This document shows, one piece after another, positions 26,526 through 35,297 of a stretch of DNA of 64,000 nt. The position numbers were made by a program, and so were the translations under genes. The DNA comes from Alphaproteobacteria bacterium (GTDB lineage: Bacteria; Pseudomonadota; Alphaproteobacteria; Micropepsales; Micropepsaceae): the NCBI GenBank assembly GCA_016783965.1, contig JADHVO010000006.1, forward strand, positions 1 through 64,000, read 5' to 3'. The notes beneath the pieces are model-generated. The model was not told where the DNA came from. It saw only the letters and a list, made by a program, of their open reading frames with translations, and did not search any database. Each line of letters opens with the position of its first letter. Within the stretch, counting starts at the first letter, position 1.

Positions 26526-27176
26526 ATGCTCGGTGTTGCCCTTGCTGCTGCCGTCCTCGCGGGTGCGCCAGCGCAGGCGGCAATCGCGACTGCCGATCAC
26601 GGCAACATCGTCGTGAACGGCAAGGCCATCACGCATTCCGGTAATGACAGTGATCCCCTCCTGACGCCGGACGGCAAGCGGGTCGTTTTTCAGCGTGACA
26701 GCGGCAACACAACCGCCGACTGGGACTGTTCGGGGAGTGGAATTGGCGCTGACAGGAAGGTCGTTTCGTTGTGGGTGGCCAACGTAGACGGCAGCGGGGC
26801 TCACAAGCTTCTGGACGTCAAGCCTGACATGGACATGAAGAAGACGATCTGTGCGTTTCGAAATGCGCAATTCTCTTCCGACGGACGGCTTCTTTATTTT
26901 GAAACACCGGCTTGGGCGACATCGGGCGCGCTGCACGTCTACGACTTCCGCACGGGCCGGGAGCACTTCGTTATCGATAGCAACGGCACGCAGGTGCTGG
27001 CGAAATGCGCCGAGCCCGACTACCGCGACAAGCTGATCGTCACGCAGCACAAGTACTTTGTGTTCGGCGGGTCTTACGACTGGCCATGGCTGATCTCGCC
27101 CGACGGCAAGAATCTCGGCCTGATCGGCGGTGACAACGCCGACCTCAACGCGATCGTCAAGGGCGCTTGCAGCTAG
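26526..27176 (+). CDS. Exported beta-propeller-like hypothetical protein
   Basis: The 216-residue protein has a signal peptide (MLGVALAAAVLAGAPAQA) and repeats of the TolB/WD40-like kind: DPLLTPDGKRVVFQRDSG, VVSLWVANVDGSGAHKLLDV, NAQFSSDGRLLYFETPA and PWLISPDGKNLGLIGGD. These read as two or three blades, too few for a closed propeller, so it may oligomerise or be a fragment of a larger ancestor. A longer frame from 26346 is open, but its first 60 residues look untranslated. Three Cys (WDCSGSG, TICAFR, AKCAEPD) are present. The function is unknown. Confidence 0.72.
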   Translation: MLGVALAAAVLAGAPAQAAIATADHGNIVVNGKAITHSGNDSDPLLTPDGKRVVFQRDSGNTTADWDCSGSGIGADRKVVSLWVANVDGSGAHKLLDVKPDMDMKKTICAFRNAQFSSDGRLLYFETPAWATSGALHVYDFRTGREHFVIDSNGTQVLAKCAEPDYRDKLIVTQHKYFVFGGSYDWPWLISPDGKNLGLIGGDNADLNAIVKGACS

Positions 27177-27337
27177 CGACCGAACCAACGGACGAGAAAA
27201 TACAGAACCACGAGCCCCACGACGCTGAATACCGCTACCCACAATAGGCCGGTGAAGGTAAGGCCGAGCGTTCCAGCAAAGGTCGATTCATCCGGCGGGG
27301 TGCCGTTCTTTTGCGGGGGGAGATCGTCCTGCGACAT
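27173..27337 (-). CDS. 54-residue single-pass membrane protein
   Basis: Reading leftward from 27337 gives a 54-residue protein beginning MSQDDLPPQKNGTPPDES. It continues with a 20-residue hydrophobic helix (LLWVAVFSVVGLVVLYFLV) and ends RWFGR. The composition (polar N-terminus, one helix, basic end) is that of a genuine small inner-membrane protein. Its stop shares the four bases CTAG with the convergent gene at 26526-27176. No homology can be claimed. Confidence 0.65.
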   Translation of the reverse strand: MSQDDLPPQKNGTPPDESTFAGTLGLTFTGLLWVAVFSVVGLVVLYFLVRWFGR

Positions 27338-27454
27338 GCCTTAGCCTAGCGCAGACGGTCACACTCAATCCATGCCCTCTTGGCGGTCTGCCGCCAAAAG
27401 AACATGATCCGGCACGACCGTGCTCCGGCTCGAAAACGTCCCTTGGGGGTATTC

Positions 27455-27865
27455 ATGATTCGCAAGACGCTTCTCGCCTGTGCCGCCGTGCTTGGGCTTT
27501 CGCTGGCGGCTGCACCGGCCTTCGCCGACGAGTTGATCGGCAGCTACAATGCCTTCCTGTCGCGCGCCGACCACTACAACTCGCAGGGTCAGCGCCTGAC
27601 CTCGGCGGCTGCCATCATCCGGCAGGACCGCGCCAACTTCCACAAATTCGGCATCCAGGATCCGTCAGACGAGAGCGACGACTATTTCGACAACGTCAAC
27701 AACCGCGCGCTGCTGGAGCGGATGCTGAACGACGGCCGGTCCGATCCGGCCGTGCTGCGCGAAATCGTCAATAACAACGTGATGATCCATGTCGACATCT
27801 ACCGCAGCGACCACGGTGACTACGTGATCGTGACGCTCCTCAATTCTCCGGAAAGCGGCTACTAG
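27455..27865 (+). CDS. Hypothetical exported protein
   Basis: A 136-residue protein with a signal peptide (MIRKTLLACAAVLGLSLAAAPAFA) followed by an unrecognised soluble domain. Visible segments are GSYNAFLSRADHYNSQGQRL, AAIIRQDRANFHKFG, DDYFDNVNNRALLERML and IVNNNVMIHVDIYRSDHGDYVIVTLL. The pattern is conserved-looking and balanced, but I do not know the family. A perfect hairpin (TTGGCGG-TCTG-CCGCCAA, 27380-27397) lies in its leader. The end is 2 bases from the convergent M15 peptidase gene. Confidence 0.7.
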   Translation: MIRKTLLACAAVLGLSLAAAPAFADELIGSYNAFLSRADHYNSQGQRLTSAAAIIRQDRANFHKFGIQDPSDESDDYFDNVNNRALLERMLNDGRSDPAVLREIVNNNVMIHVDIYRSDHGDYVIVTLLNSPESGY

Positions 27866-27867
27866 GC

Positions 27868-28632
27868 TCACGGGAGCAGTTCCGGCCGGTACTCGAAGTG
27901 CATGGTGTCGTAGTGCCACCAGCGGCCGCCCCAGATAAAGCCGTGCCGTTCGAACACACGCGCGATCTCGACCGGGATGCGATTGTGCCAGCCGTCTTTC
28001 GACCAGCGCCAGTAGTCGGACGCCGCGCTGTTGATGTCGATCGCCGCGCCCCATGCGTGCACGCTGCGTGACGTCGATCCCGCCACCCTGCGGCAATTGT
28101 AGGTGCCGGAGTTCGGGATCAGGTAGCGCATGTATTTCTCGGGCAGGTTGTCCAGATCCGCGCTGACGGCCGCCAGCGCCTTGTCCACCCCATTTACGGT
28201 CGTGATGGAAACGCCGCCGCCGTGGTGCTTTGGCAGCCAGGCGATCGAGCGCATCTTCGGCTCGACCTCGCCGCGGTCGCAGTCGCCATACATCGCGTCG
28301 AACAAGGGCTCGAACCGCACGCGGCCGGGATCGAAGTTCGGGGCTGGAGCGGTTGCGTCTGCCCCGGCCGGATAGTCGGCAAAGAACATGTCGTCGATGT
28401 CGGCATGCTCGATCATCTCGTCGAAAGTCTTGTCCGTACGCCCGTCGCTGATCGCGAATTTCCGGCCGTCCTTCAGGTACAGGTACTTGTCGTCATGCCG
28501 GTCCAGGAAGTCCGGATAGCTCTTCACCAGCTTGTCGAGCCTGGCGTTCAGATCGGCCGGCGGCGCGCCGTACCCCGCCGCCTGGGCCGTAGTTCCACTC
28601 AGCACCAGCGCCAATGCCCAAAACCACCGCAT
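27868..28632 (-). CDS. M15 family peptidase (D,D/L,D-carboxypeptidase like)
   Basis: The 254-residue exported protein has a signal peptide (MRWFWALALVLSGTTAQA) and a C-terminal M15-type zinc domain: SVHAWGAAIDIN (His-x6-Asp) and WHYDTMHFEYRPEL (His). These are the metal and catalytic residues of VanY/DacY-like peptidases that cut peptidoglycan stem peptides. A long N-terminal region (about residues 25-140) precedes the catalytic part. Two late Cys (YGDCDRG, TYNCRRV) may bond. The periplasmic cell wall is the likely site of action. A start 7 codons upstream is possible. Confidence 0.85.
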   Translation of the reverse strand: MRWFWALALVLSGTTAQAAGYGAPPADLNARLDKLVKSYPDFLDRHDDKYLYLKDGRKFAISDGRTDKTFDEMIEHADIDDMFFADYPAGADATAPAPNFDPGRVRFEPLFDAMYGDCDRGEVEPKMRSIAWLPKHHGGGVSITTVNGVDKALAAVSADLDNLPEKYMRYLIPNSGTYNCRRVAGSTSRSVHAWGAAIDINSAASDYWRWSKDGWHNRIPVEIARVFERHGFIWGGRWWHYDTMHFEYRPELLP

Positions 28633-28740
28633 GAAATCCGCCCTCGCGCGCATCCAAACGCGAGGTTAACGCATCTGACAGAAACTGCGACCAAGGTTCA
28701 GATGGACAAGGCCAGACTCGCATCCCACATAGGGCGAACC

Positions 28741-29385
28741 ATGACGATCATCGAGAAAGCCGAACGGATCTACTCGCATTTCGAGCACCGGGCCGATGCC
28801 ACGGTGCACGTGCTGGGCATCCTGTTCGCGATCAACGCCAGCCTGTGGCTGCTGTGGAACGTCACGGGCCTTTCGGTCTCGATCAGCGTCCTTGTTTATT
28901 GCGCCGGCCTGCTGGCCATGATCTGCGCCAGCGCGGCGTACAACCTGGCGCCGCATGGGCCGTCCAAGCAGATTTTGCGAAGGCTCGATCATGCCGCAAT
29001 CTTCATCATGATCGCCGCCACCTACACGCCCTTTGCCGTCAACCGGCTGGCGGCGCCCTACGGCAGCATCATCCTCGCCGCCATCTGGCTCAGCGCCAGC
29101 TTCGGCGTGGCCATGAAGGTGCTGTTCCCGCGCCGGTTCGAGTGGCTCAGCCTTGGGCTCTATCTCGCGATGGGCTGGCTGATCGTGACGGTGATCCAGC
29201 CGCTGCACGCCGCCATGGGACCCGTCGACTTCTGGCTTCTGGTCGCGGGTGGCCTCGTCTATTCCGGGGGCGTGCTGTTCTACGTCATCGAACGCATCCC
29301 CTATCACAAGGCGATCTGGCACGCCTTCGTTCTCGTCGCAGCGGTGCTGCACTTCTCCGCCGTTGCAGCCGAGTTCGTGGCCTAG
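28741..29385 (+). CDS. PAQR/hemolysin III family membrane protein (TrhA-like)
   Basis: The 214-residue protein has seven predicted membrane helices. Family residues are seen as EHRADATVHVLGILFAI, CASAAYNLAP, RRLDHAAIFIMIAATYTPF and IPYHKAIWHAFVLVAAVLHFSAV, with His/Asp positions that form the zinc site of PAQR proteins. Bacterial members (hemolysin III, TrhA) are linked to membrane lipid homeostasis rather than true haemolysis. The start MTIIEKAERIYSHFEHRAD is chosen because the upstream frame runs antisense through the M15 gene. Confidence 0.9.
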   Translation: MTIIEKAERIYSHFEHRADATVHVLGILFAINASLWLLWNVTGLSVSISVLVYCAGLLAMICASAAYNLAPHGPSKQILRRLDHAAIFIMIAATYTPFAVNRLAAPYGSIILAAIWLSASFGVAMKVLFPRRFEWLSLGLYLAMGWLIVTVIQPLHAAMGPVDFWLLVAGGLVYSGGVLFYVIERIPYHKAIWHAFVLVAAVLHFSAVAAEFVA

Positions 29386-29441
29386 CTTTCCGCAACAAGC
29401 CGTGAGTTGCACGCTTGGCGGCGATCCCCTACGCCGTCCTC

Positions 29442-30110
29442 ATGATCAAGGCTGTTATTTTTGATTGCGACGGCGTCCTGGTGGAAAGCGAAACCATCGC
29501 CCACGAGGTCGAGCTTGAGGCTCTCGCCGGCATCGGTCTGAACTACGACCCGCATGATTTCGCCATCCGCTTCATGGGCATGAGCGACAAGGCGTTCTGG
29601 GCGGCGCTAGACGCGGAAGGCATGGCCCGTCTCGGCCGCCCGATCATGGACGAGATCAGGGAGCCCATGCTGGTTCGCTACCGCCACGCGCTGGAAACGC
29701 GCCTGACAGAGGTGGAGGGTGCGCTCCGTGCCATCAAGACACTCACCCTCCCCAAGGCGGTCGGGAGTTCCAGCACGGTGCGTGGGCTGGAGTTCAAGCT
29801 GAAGAAGGTCGGTCACTGGGATCACTTCGCGCCCCACATCTACTCCGGCGAACAGGTCGCGCACGCCAAGCCGGCTCCCGATCTCTTCCTGTATGCCGCC
29901 AGGATGCTCGACACTCGGCCGCAGGATTGCCTGGTCATCGAGGACACGGTGAACGGCGTCACCGCCGGCCGCGCCGCCGGCATGACCGTGTGGGGTTTCC
30001 GTGGCGGCGGCCACATGACCGACCGCATCGCCGAACGCCTTTCGCACGCAGGTGCGGAATGCATCCTGCGCAACTGGGCGGAAGCCGAAACGCTGTTCGG
30101 GTCGCTCTAG
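29442..30110 (+). CDS. HAD superfamily hydrolase
   Basis: A 222-residue haloacid dehalogenase-fold phosphatase. Motif I is VIFDCDGVLVESE (nucleophile Asp and the second Asp), motif II is GSSST, motif III Lys lies in HAKPAPDLFL, and motif IV is VIEDTVNGVTAG. A helical cap occupies residues 20-80. It resembles phosphoglycolate phosphatase and beta-phosphoglucomutase relatives; the exact substrate is unknown. The first in-frame Met nine codons earlier is less likely than MIKAVIFDCDG. The stop shares four bases with the convergent oxygenase gene. Confidence 0.88.
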   Translation: MIKAVIFDCDGVLVESETIAHEVELEALAGIGLNYDPHDFAIRFMGMSDKAFWAALDAEGMARLGRPIMDEIREPMLVRYRHALETRLTEVEGALRAIKTLTLPKAVGSSSTVRGLEFKLKKVGHWDHFAPHIYSGEQVAHAKPAPDLFLYAARMLDTRPQDCLVIEDTVNGVTAGRAAGMTVWGFRGGGHMTDRIAERLSHAGAECILRNWAEAETLFGSL

Positions 30111-30709
30111 CTGTAGTTGAAGCTGATCGAGATGCGTTGGCCCTTCGCCAAGTTCAGCGGCACCTCATGCCTGAGCCAGCTTTCCCACAACAGCAATGTG
30201 CCTGGGGTCGGTTGCATCGTCACAAAGGTCCGGTTTGCCGCCTTTGCATTCGCCTTGCGCACCGGTGCCGCCATCATCAGCGGCAGCCGCGGGTCCTCGA
30301 ACTTGATGGCACTCGCGTCGCGCGGCACCGACACGTAATACGTCCCGCTGATCGCCGAATGCGGATGGATGTGCGCGCCATGCATGCCGCCGCCCGGCAT
30401 CACGTTCGCCCACAGGCTGTCCAGTTTCAGCCGCCGCCCGGCCAGGTCGAAATCGAGCGCCCGCGCGAACGCCGCCACGTGCCCGTCGATCGCCCTCGCC
30501 AGCGCCGCGAACTCCGGCATGCGTTCGGGCAAGTCGTTCAACGAGGCGTAGGAGGTGTAGCCGCGATAGCCATGCGCCTTGGCCCAACGCTGCCCCGCCT
30601 TGTCGTCACGCGCCAGCACCAGGCACGCCTGTTCGAGTTCCGCGTTCATCCGCATCGGGAGGCGGGCGCGATAGATCTGCGTTGCAAAAAAAGAGTCGGG
30701 GCGGGCCAT
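30107..30709 (-). CDS. TIGR02466 family 2-oxoglutarate/Fe(II) oxygenase-like protein
   Basis: The 200-residue protein matches the TIGR02466 pattern: TQIYRARLP, YTSYASLNDLPER, LKLDSLWANVMPGGGMHGAHIHPHSAISGTYYVSVP, FEDPR and PTPGTLLLWESWLRHEVPLN. These give the His residues and a late Arg (GQRISISFNYS) of a 2-oxoglutarate-dependent double-stranded beta-helix. Its substrate is not known. Start MARPDSFF is the only reasonable one, since the longer frame passes through the promoter region of the next gene. It overlaps the HAD gene stop (CTAG). Confidence 0.82.
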   Translation of the reverse strand: MARPDSFFATQIYRARLPMRMNAELEQACLVLARDDKAGQRWAKAHGYRGYTSYASLNDLPERMPEFAALARAIDGHVAAFARALDFDLAGRRLKLDSLWANVMPGGGMHGAHIHPHSAISGTYYVSVPRDASAIKFEDPRLPLMMAAPVRKANAKAANRTFVTMQPTPGTLLLWESWLRHEVPLNLAKGQRISISFNYS

Positions 30710-30824
30710 GGCCGGAACTCTAGGGGTTCCGCGCCTTCGCGGGAACATGAAGGGGGCGTCATGGGGGTTAGTGGTTCTTTGACGCCCGGTATGCGATGGT
30801 CGATGCGTCGAAGGGGTTTCCGCC

Positions 30825-31061
30825 ATGCGTGCACTGCTGCCTGTTGCCGTTATCGCCGTGTTCGGCTCTTCGCTCTCGGGCTGCATTGCCTATGACGTGG
30901 CGAGTGCCGGCGTCAGCGTCGCCACAACGGCGGTCTCCACCACTGCGCATGTCGCGGGCTCGGTCGTGGGCGGCGCGGCCGACACGGTCAGCGGCAGCGA
31001 CGACGATAGCGACTCGCACAAGCATCATCACCACGACGGCGATGACGACTCCGACAAGTAG
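30825..31061 (+). CDS. Small lipoprotein with Asp/His-rich tail
   Basis: A 78-residue protein with a lipoprotein signal (SSLSGC, acylated Cys20). The middle (residues 25-55) is Ala/Val/Thr/Ser-rich, and the C-terminal 21 residues are built of Asp, Ser, His and Gly, including four consecutive His flanked by acidic runs. Such a tail is a plausible metal-binding or metal-buffering segment at the outer membrane (inference). No family is recognised. It diverges from the oxygenase gene and is followed by a 61-base gap to the convergent gloB. Confidence 0.65.
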   Translation: MRALLPVAVIAVFGSSLSGCIAYDVASAGVSVATTAVSTTAHVAGSVVGGAADTVSGSDDDSDSHKHHHHDGDDDSDK

Positions 31062-31122
31062 CTACTTTTGTTTGGTCGCAATTCCGGACGGACAACCGCT
31101 GCACACTTTTCCTGGAATTGCT

Positions 31123-31887
31123 CTAGAAGTTATCCTTCCGCTTCCGCATTTCGCCGAACACCTCGACGTCGCTCGCGTTCTGCATGCCGAGCGTCTTGCG
31201 GATTTCGGATGAATTGGGCCGCAGGAAAGGATTGGTCGCCTTCTCAAGGCCGATCGTCGAGGGGATCGTCGGCTTGTTTGCGGCCCGCGCCGCGTCCACG
31301 TCCTTCATGCGCGCCTTCAGCACCGCATTGCCCGGCTCGATGCTGAGCGCGAACTTGCCGTTGTTCTGCGTGTACTCATGCCCGCAATAGACCCGCGTCG
31401 CGTCAGGCAGGGCCATCAGCTTCGAAAGGCTCGACCACATCATCGCGGGTGTGCCCTCGAATAGCCGCCCGCAGCCCATCGCGAACAGCGTGTCGCCCGT
31501 GAAAACCGCGTCGTCGAAGACGAAGGCGATGTGCGCGCGGGTGTGCGCCGGGATCTCCAGCACCGGAACGCGGCGGGTGCCGAACATCCACACCTGTCCC
31601 TCGATCACCCCTTCGTCGATGCCGGGAATGCGTTCGCGGTCCTTCTCCGGTCCTACGACCTTGGCGCCGGACGCCTCCTTCAGCGGAATATTGCCGCCGG
31701 TGTGGTCGAAATGATGGTGCGTATTCAGGATATGGGTCAGCCGCCAGCCGCGCTTTGCCAGCGCCTGGCGCACCGGCTCAGGCTCCGACGGGTCGACGAT
31801 CGCGGTCAGCCCGGCATCGCCGTCGTGCACCAGATAGGCGTAATTGTCGCGCAAACAGGGAACGAGTTCGATCTGGAGCGCGGCCAT
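31123..31887 (-). CDS. gloB: Hydroxyacylglutathione hydrolase (glyoxalase II)
   Basis: This 254-residue metallo-beta-lactamase-fold enzyme hydrolyses S-lactoylglutathione in methylglyoxal detoxification. Metal ligands are visible in THHHFDHTGG, PAHTRAHI, FTGDTLFAMGCGR and YCGHEYTQNN. The C-terminal HAGH domain (NAVLKARMKDVDAAR, PSTIGLEKATNPFLRP) is present. MAALQIELVPCLRDNYAYLV is the standard start; the frame is open 30 codons further. It diverges from a methyltransferase gene, a neighbour pair often seen in this class. Confidence 0.95.
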   Translation of the reverse strand: MAALQIELVPCLRDNYAYLVHDGDAGLTAIVDPSEPEPVRQALAKRGWRLTHILNTHHHFDHTGGNIPLKEASGAKVVGPEKDRERIPGIDEGVIEGQVWMFGTRRVPVLEIPAHTRAHIAFVFDDAVFTGDTLFAMGCGRLFEGTPAMMWSSLSKLMALPDATRVYCGHEYTQNNGKFALSIEPGNAVLKARMKDVDAARAANKPTIPSTIGLEKATNPFLRPNSSEIRKTLGMQNASDVEVFGEMRKRKDNF

Positions 31888-31975
31888 TGGGGCTGATCCT
31901 TCCGCCGGTGTGGCGAAAACCCTAGCAGCCGGCCCTGCGCGTTGAACCGGACGCGGTGTCGCGCTACGCATTGCC

Positions 31976-32731
31976 ATGCTGCTGGACGCCGCAGAGCTGG
32001 CCGACTTTTACGAAGGGCCCTTGGGCCTTCTGACGCGCCGCATCGTCGCGCGCCAGCTTCGCATGCTCTGGCCCGACACGAAGAACCTTCGCCTGCTCGG
32101 TTACGGCTTCGCGGTTCCCTACCTGCGGCCTTTTCAGATCGATGCCGAGCGCGCCGTTGCAGCGATGCCGGCGCAGCAGGGTGTGGTGGCCTGGCCCGTC
32201 GGAAAAGTGCTGACGACGCTCACCGACGAGTCGGCGCTGCCGTTCCCCGACGCGTTCTTCGATCGCGTTCTCGTGGTGCACGGGCTCGAGGGCGCCGACG
32301 CCATCCGTCCGCTGTTGCGTCAACTCTGGCGCGTGCTTGCGCCGGAAGGCCGCATGCTGCTGGTGGCGCCCAATCGCACGAGCCTGTGGGCACAGCTCGA
32401 GCGCTCGCCGTTCGCCGTCGGCCGTCCGTTCAGCCGCGGCGAGCTCGACCGGCTCCTGCGCGGCGCGCTGTTCGAGCCGGTCGCCTGGGACCGCGCACTC
32501 TACGTTCCACCGTTTCGCGGCCGGCGGCTCGCGCGCGCCGGTGCGGGATGGGAGCGACTCCTGCGGCGGCTGTTTCCGGCGCTCGGGGGCGTGCACCTCG
32601 TCGAAGCGACGAAGACCATCTACGCGGGAACGCCCGCGCCGGTCGCGAACACTGTTCCGAAATGGAAGACCGTACGTGACGCACCTGTCAGCTTGCGCGA
32701 CGGCGCGAGCCGCGCGTCGCACGACGCTTAA
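31976..32731 (+). CDS. Methyltransferase-domain protein next to gloB
   Basis: A 251-residue class I methyltransferase-like protein: LLGYGFAVPYLRPF, PDAFFDRVLVVHGLEGAD, LLRQLWRVLAPEGRMLLVAPNR and FSRGELDRLLRGALFEPVAWDRALYVPPF. The glycine-rich SAM motif I is degenerate (GYGFAVPY for a GxGxG), so catalytic ability is uncertain. The gene is the frequent divergent neighbour of gloB in Alphaproteobacteria. Its substrate is unknown. Confidence 0.8.
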   Translation: MLLDAAELADFYEGPLGLLTRRIVARQLRMLWPDTKNLRLLGYGFAVPYLRPFQIDAERAVAAMPAQQGVVAWPVGKVLTTLTDESALPFPDAFFDRVLVVHGLEGADAIRPLLRQLWRVLAPEGRMLLVAPNRTSLWAQLERSPFAVGRPFSRGELDRLLRGALFEPVAWDRALYVPPFRGRRLARAGAGWERLLRRLFPALGGVHLVEATKTIYAGTPAPVANTVPKWKTVRDAPVSLRDGASRASHDA

Positions 32732-33024
32732 CCGAGCTTCATCTTTTCAAAGATGTACGTCACGGAAGCGTCGCGGACGGTGCTATTTCAAAAACCAAAC
32801 AGTGCGAACCCCAATGCGTTTTGCGCATGTCCCATGCGCGTGACGAAGTCGCACGACACTGCGACGTGTTTTTCCATATAGGCCGCGAAAAATGCGCGAC
32901 ATCGATAACATGAGTGTTAATGCTCACACGTATCGGTGATTGGCGGCCTCTTTCATCGCGCGCCATAGCTCCTACCTATCCGACATCGAATGTCCGGGAT
33001 CATTCGGTTCAACAGGAGGTAGTC
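32732..33024. other. Gap without a recognised gene
   Basis: This 293-base gap separates the methyltransferase gene from the small exported protein gene. I see no tRNA, no convincing open frame and no perfect repeat. It is AT-richer than its surroundings and must contain the promoter of the gene at 33025, though no clear -35/-10 pair stands out. Confidence 0.5.
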
Positions 33025-33300
33025 ATGCGTTTCGGAAAAACAGCTTTTGCCGCCGCCACCCTTTGCGTCGCGCTCACGGGAACTGCATTTGCGCAGGACA
33101 GCGGTGAGCCGGCAACATCGATCGGCTGCCTGCACATGCAGAAGAAAGTGTCGGCTGCCCTCGACGCCAATCAGAGCAGCGCCAACTATTCGACTGCCCG
33201 CACACAGGCACAGGGTGCGCAGGGCTTCTGCGCGCACGGCATGTACAAGCAGGGTGTCGACGGCTACGCCGCCGCGCTCCAGATGCTCGGCGCCAGCTAG
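33025..33300 (+). CDS. Small exported hypothetical protein
   Basis: The 91-residue protein carries a signal peptide (MRFGKTAFAAATLCVALTGTAFA) and a mature part of about 68 residues, with two Cys (IGCLHMQKK and GFCAHGMYK) likely to form a disulfide. AGGAGG lies six bases ahead of the ATG, an excellent ribosome binding site. No family is known to me. The stop shares CTAG with the convergent metW gene. Confidence 0.75.
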   Translation: MRFGKTAFAAATLCVALTGTAFAQDSGEPATSIGCLHMQKKVSAALDANQSSANYSTARTQAQGAQGFCAHGMYKQGVDGYAAALQMLGAS

Positions 33301-33950
33301 GCGTTAAGACCAGACGGCGGGCGGGTTGTGCGATCCCCGTCCGCCGTCTTCCTTTTCAGCAGGAAGATTGCGCCGTTGGCGAGCAGATTCGGCCCCCACG
33401 CTTCCGCTTGCATCTCGCGCGTCGCGCCGTTCTCGTCCAGCGCCAGTGCGCGTTCTATCGCGGCGCCCGTGCTACGCGCCATGCTCACGAAGTCTGAGAT
33501 CGTGCACAAATGGATGTTCGGCGTGTCGTACCAGTCGAACTCCAGCGACTTGGTGCGCGGCATGCGTCCTTGAACCAGCAGCGAGAGCCGCACGCTCCAG
33601 TGTCCGAAATTCGGCAGCGAGATCACCGTCCGCCGCCCGATTCTTAGCAAATGATTGAGCACGTCCTTGGGTGCGAAGGTCGCCTGGATCGTCTGGCTCA
33701 GGATCGTCACGTCGAACGCGGCTGACGGATAATCGTTCAGGTCGGTGTCGGCGTCGCCCTGCATCACCGACAGCCCGCGCGCCACGCAGGCATTTACGTT
33801 CTGCTGCGACAGCTCGATGCCGCGCCCATCGACCGCCTTGGTCCGGATCAGATGCTCGAGCAGCGCGCCGTCGCCGCAGCCGACATCCAGCACGCGGCTT
33901 CCGCGCGGAATCATCTCGGCAATCGCCGCAAGGTCGGGGCGAAGACTCAT
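33297..33950 (-). CDS. metW: Methionine biosynthesis protein MetW
   Basis: MetW, 217 residues, is a methyltransferase-like protein required for, or stimulating, homoserine acylation with MetX. Motifs are [48 protein letters not shown] and [20 protein letters not shown], with [14 protein letters not shown]. It overlaps metX by four bases (ATGA) on the same strand, which fits the known MetX-MetW partnership. It is the last gene of the leftward pair. Confidence 0.94.
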   Translation of the reverse strand: MSLRPDLAAIAEMIPRGSRVLDVGCGDGALLEHLIRTKAVDGRGIELSQQNVNACVARGLSVMQGDADTDLNDYPSAAFDVTILSQTIQATFAPKDVLNHLLRIGRRTVISLPNFGHWSVRLSLLVQGRMPRTKSLEFDWYDTPNIHLCTISDFVSMARSTGAAIERALALDENGATREMQAEAWGPNLLANGAIFLLKRKTADGDRTTRPPSGLNA

Positions 33951-35113
33951 GCGCCGACCGATGCCGCCACGGAATTCATGAAGCCGCGCACCGTCGCATA
34001 CATCTCAGGCTCGTCGAGCAGGAAGGCGTCGTGCCCGCGGTCGGTCTTGATCTCGACGAAGCTCACGGTCGCCGTGCTTGCATTGAGGGCATGTGCCACC
34101 AGCTTGTTCTCCGAAGTAGGGAACAGCCAGTCGGAAGTGAACGAAATGATGCAGAACCTTGCCTTCGATCCCTGAAACGCTTCCGCGAGCCGGCCGTCAT
34201 GCTCCGCTGCGAGATCGAAATAGTCCATCGCTCGGGTGATGTAGAGATAGGAATTCGCGTCGAACCGGTCCACGAACGTCATGCCCTGGTAGCGCAGATA
34301 CGACTCGACCTGGAAATCCGGCTCGAACCCGAACGAGATCTGCTCGCGCTCCTGGAGGTTGCGCCCGAACTTCCGTTGCAGCGCGATCTCCGACAGATAG
34401 GTGATATGCGCCGCCATGCGCGCCACTGCCAGTCCCTTGGACGGTTGTGTGCCATGCAGCTGATAGGTGCCGCCCTTCCAGTCGGGATCGGCCATGATGG
34501 CCTGCCGTCCGACTTCGTGGAACGCGATGTTCTGTGCCGAATGGCGTGCTGCGCAGGCCATCGGAATCGCCGACACCACGCGTTCGGGAAACGTTGCGGC
34601 CCATTGCAGCACCTGCATGCCACCCATCGAGCCGCCCACGACACACATGACCTTTTCGATGCCCAGCGCGTCCAGCAGCATCGCCTGTGCCCGGACCATG
34701 TCGCGGATGGTGACGATCGGGAAATCCAGCCCATACGGCCTCCCGGTTGCCGGGTTCAGTTCGGCTGGTCCGGTGGTGCCCATGCAGCCGCCGAGCACAT
34801 TGGCGCACACGACAAAGAACCGGTCGGTATCGATCGGCTTGCCCGGCCCGACCATGTCCTCCCACCAGCCCGGCTTGCCGGTGATGGGATGTGCCGACGA
34901 TACGAACTGGTCCATCGTCAGGGCATGGCAGATCAGCACGACGTTCGACCTGCTCGCGTTCAACGTGCCGTAGGTCATGTACGCGACGGTGATCGGACTC
35001 AGCGACCTGCCGCAATCGAGCAAAAGCGGGGCATCAAAGGTGATGGCCCTGCCGACATCGGCATCGGACGCCGTGACGGGGCGCAGAAAGCGTGGGTTGG
35101 CGATCTCGGTCAT
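33947..35113 (-). CDS. metX: Homoserine O-acyltransferase MetX
   Basis: The 388-residue alpha/beta-hydrolase transfers an acyl group (usually acetyl, in some species succinyl) to homoserine in the first committed methionine step. The nucleophile Ser sits in [13 protein letters not shown], the catalytic Asp in [10 protein letters not shown] and the His in [10 protein letters not shown]. The start [10 protein letters not shown] is preferred over a Met 23 codons upstream. It is followed directly by metW. I saw no SAM-II riboswitch ahead of it, though one is common before met genes in this class. Confidence 0.94.
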   Translation of the reverse strand: MTEIANPRFLRPVTASDADVGRAITFDAPLLLDCGRSLSPITVAYMTYGTLNASRSNVVLICHALTMDQFVSSAHPITGKPGWWEDMVGPGKPIDTDRFFVVCANVLGGCMGTTGPAELNPATGRPYGLDFPIVTIRDMVRAQAMLLDALGIEKVMCVVGGSMGGMQVLQWAATFPERVVSAIPMACAARHSAQNIAFHEVGRQAIMADPDWKGGTYQLHGTQPSKGLAVARMAAHITYLSEIALQRKFGRNLQEREQISFGFEPDFQVESYLRYQGMTFVDRFDANSYLYITRAMDYFDLAAEHDGRLAEAFQGSKARFCIISFTSDWLFPTSENKLVAHALNASTATVSFVEIKTDRGHDAFLLDEPEMYATVRGFMNSVAASVGA

Positions 35114-35297
35114 GCGCGTTTTTGGGTCGCCCAGGAGCAGGGCGGGTTTGCTAAGGCGCGCGGGCGGCGGTGTCAAACGCACGCAGTGGGTCTGCTTTGC
35201 TTTTGCGGCCCTGCGCCCTTATCAATACGGCCCCTCCGGGCCAAACGGCCGGCCTGAGGGCTCAACTCCATGGCCCACAAAGAGAATTTGGCAGCCT

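Noticed and set aside
30710-30824. General stress (EcfG-type) promoter before the small lipoprotein
   Set aside because: GGAAC is present, but no CGTT-like -10 follows at the proper distance.
35114-35297. SAM-II or other methionine riboswitch ahead of metX
   Set aside because: The minus-strand leader was read for the GGCTTGCAGCC and GATTTG core elements of SAM-II and neither is present.
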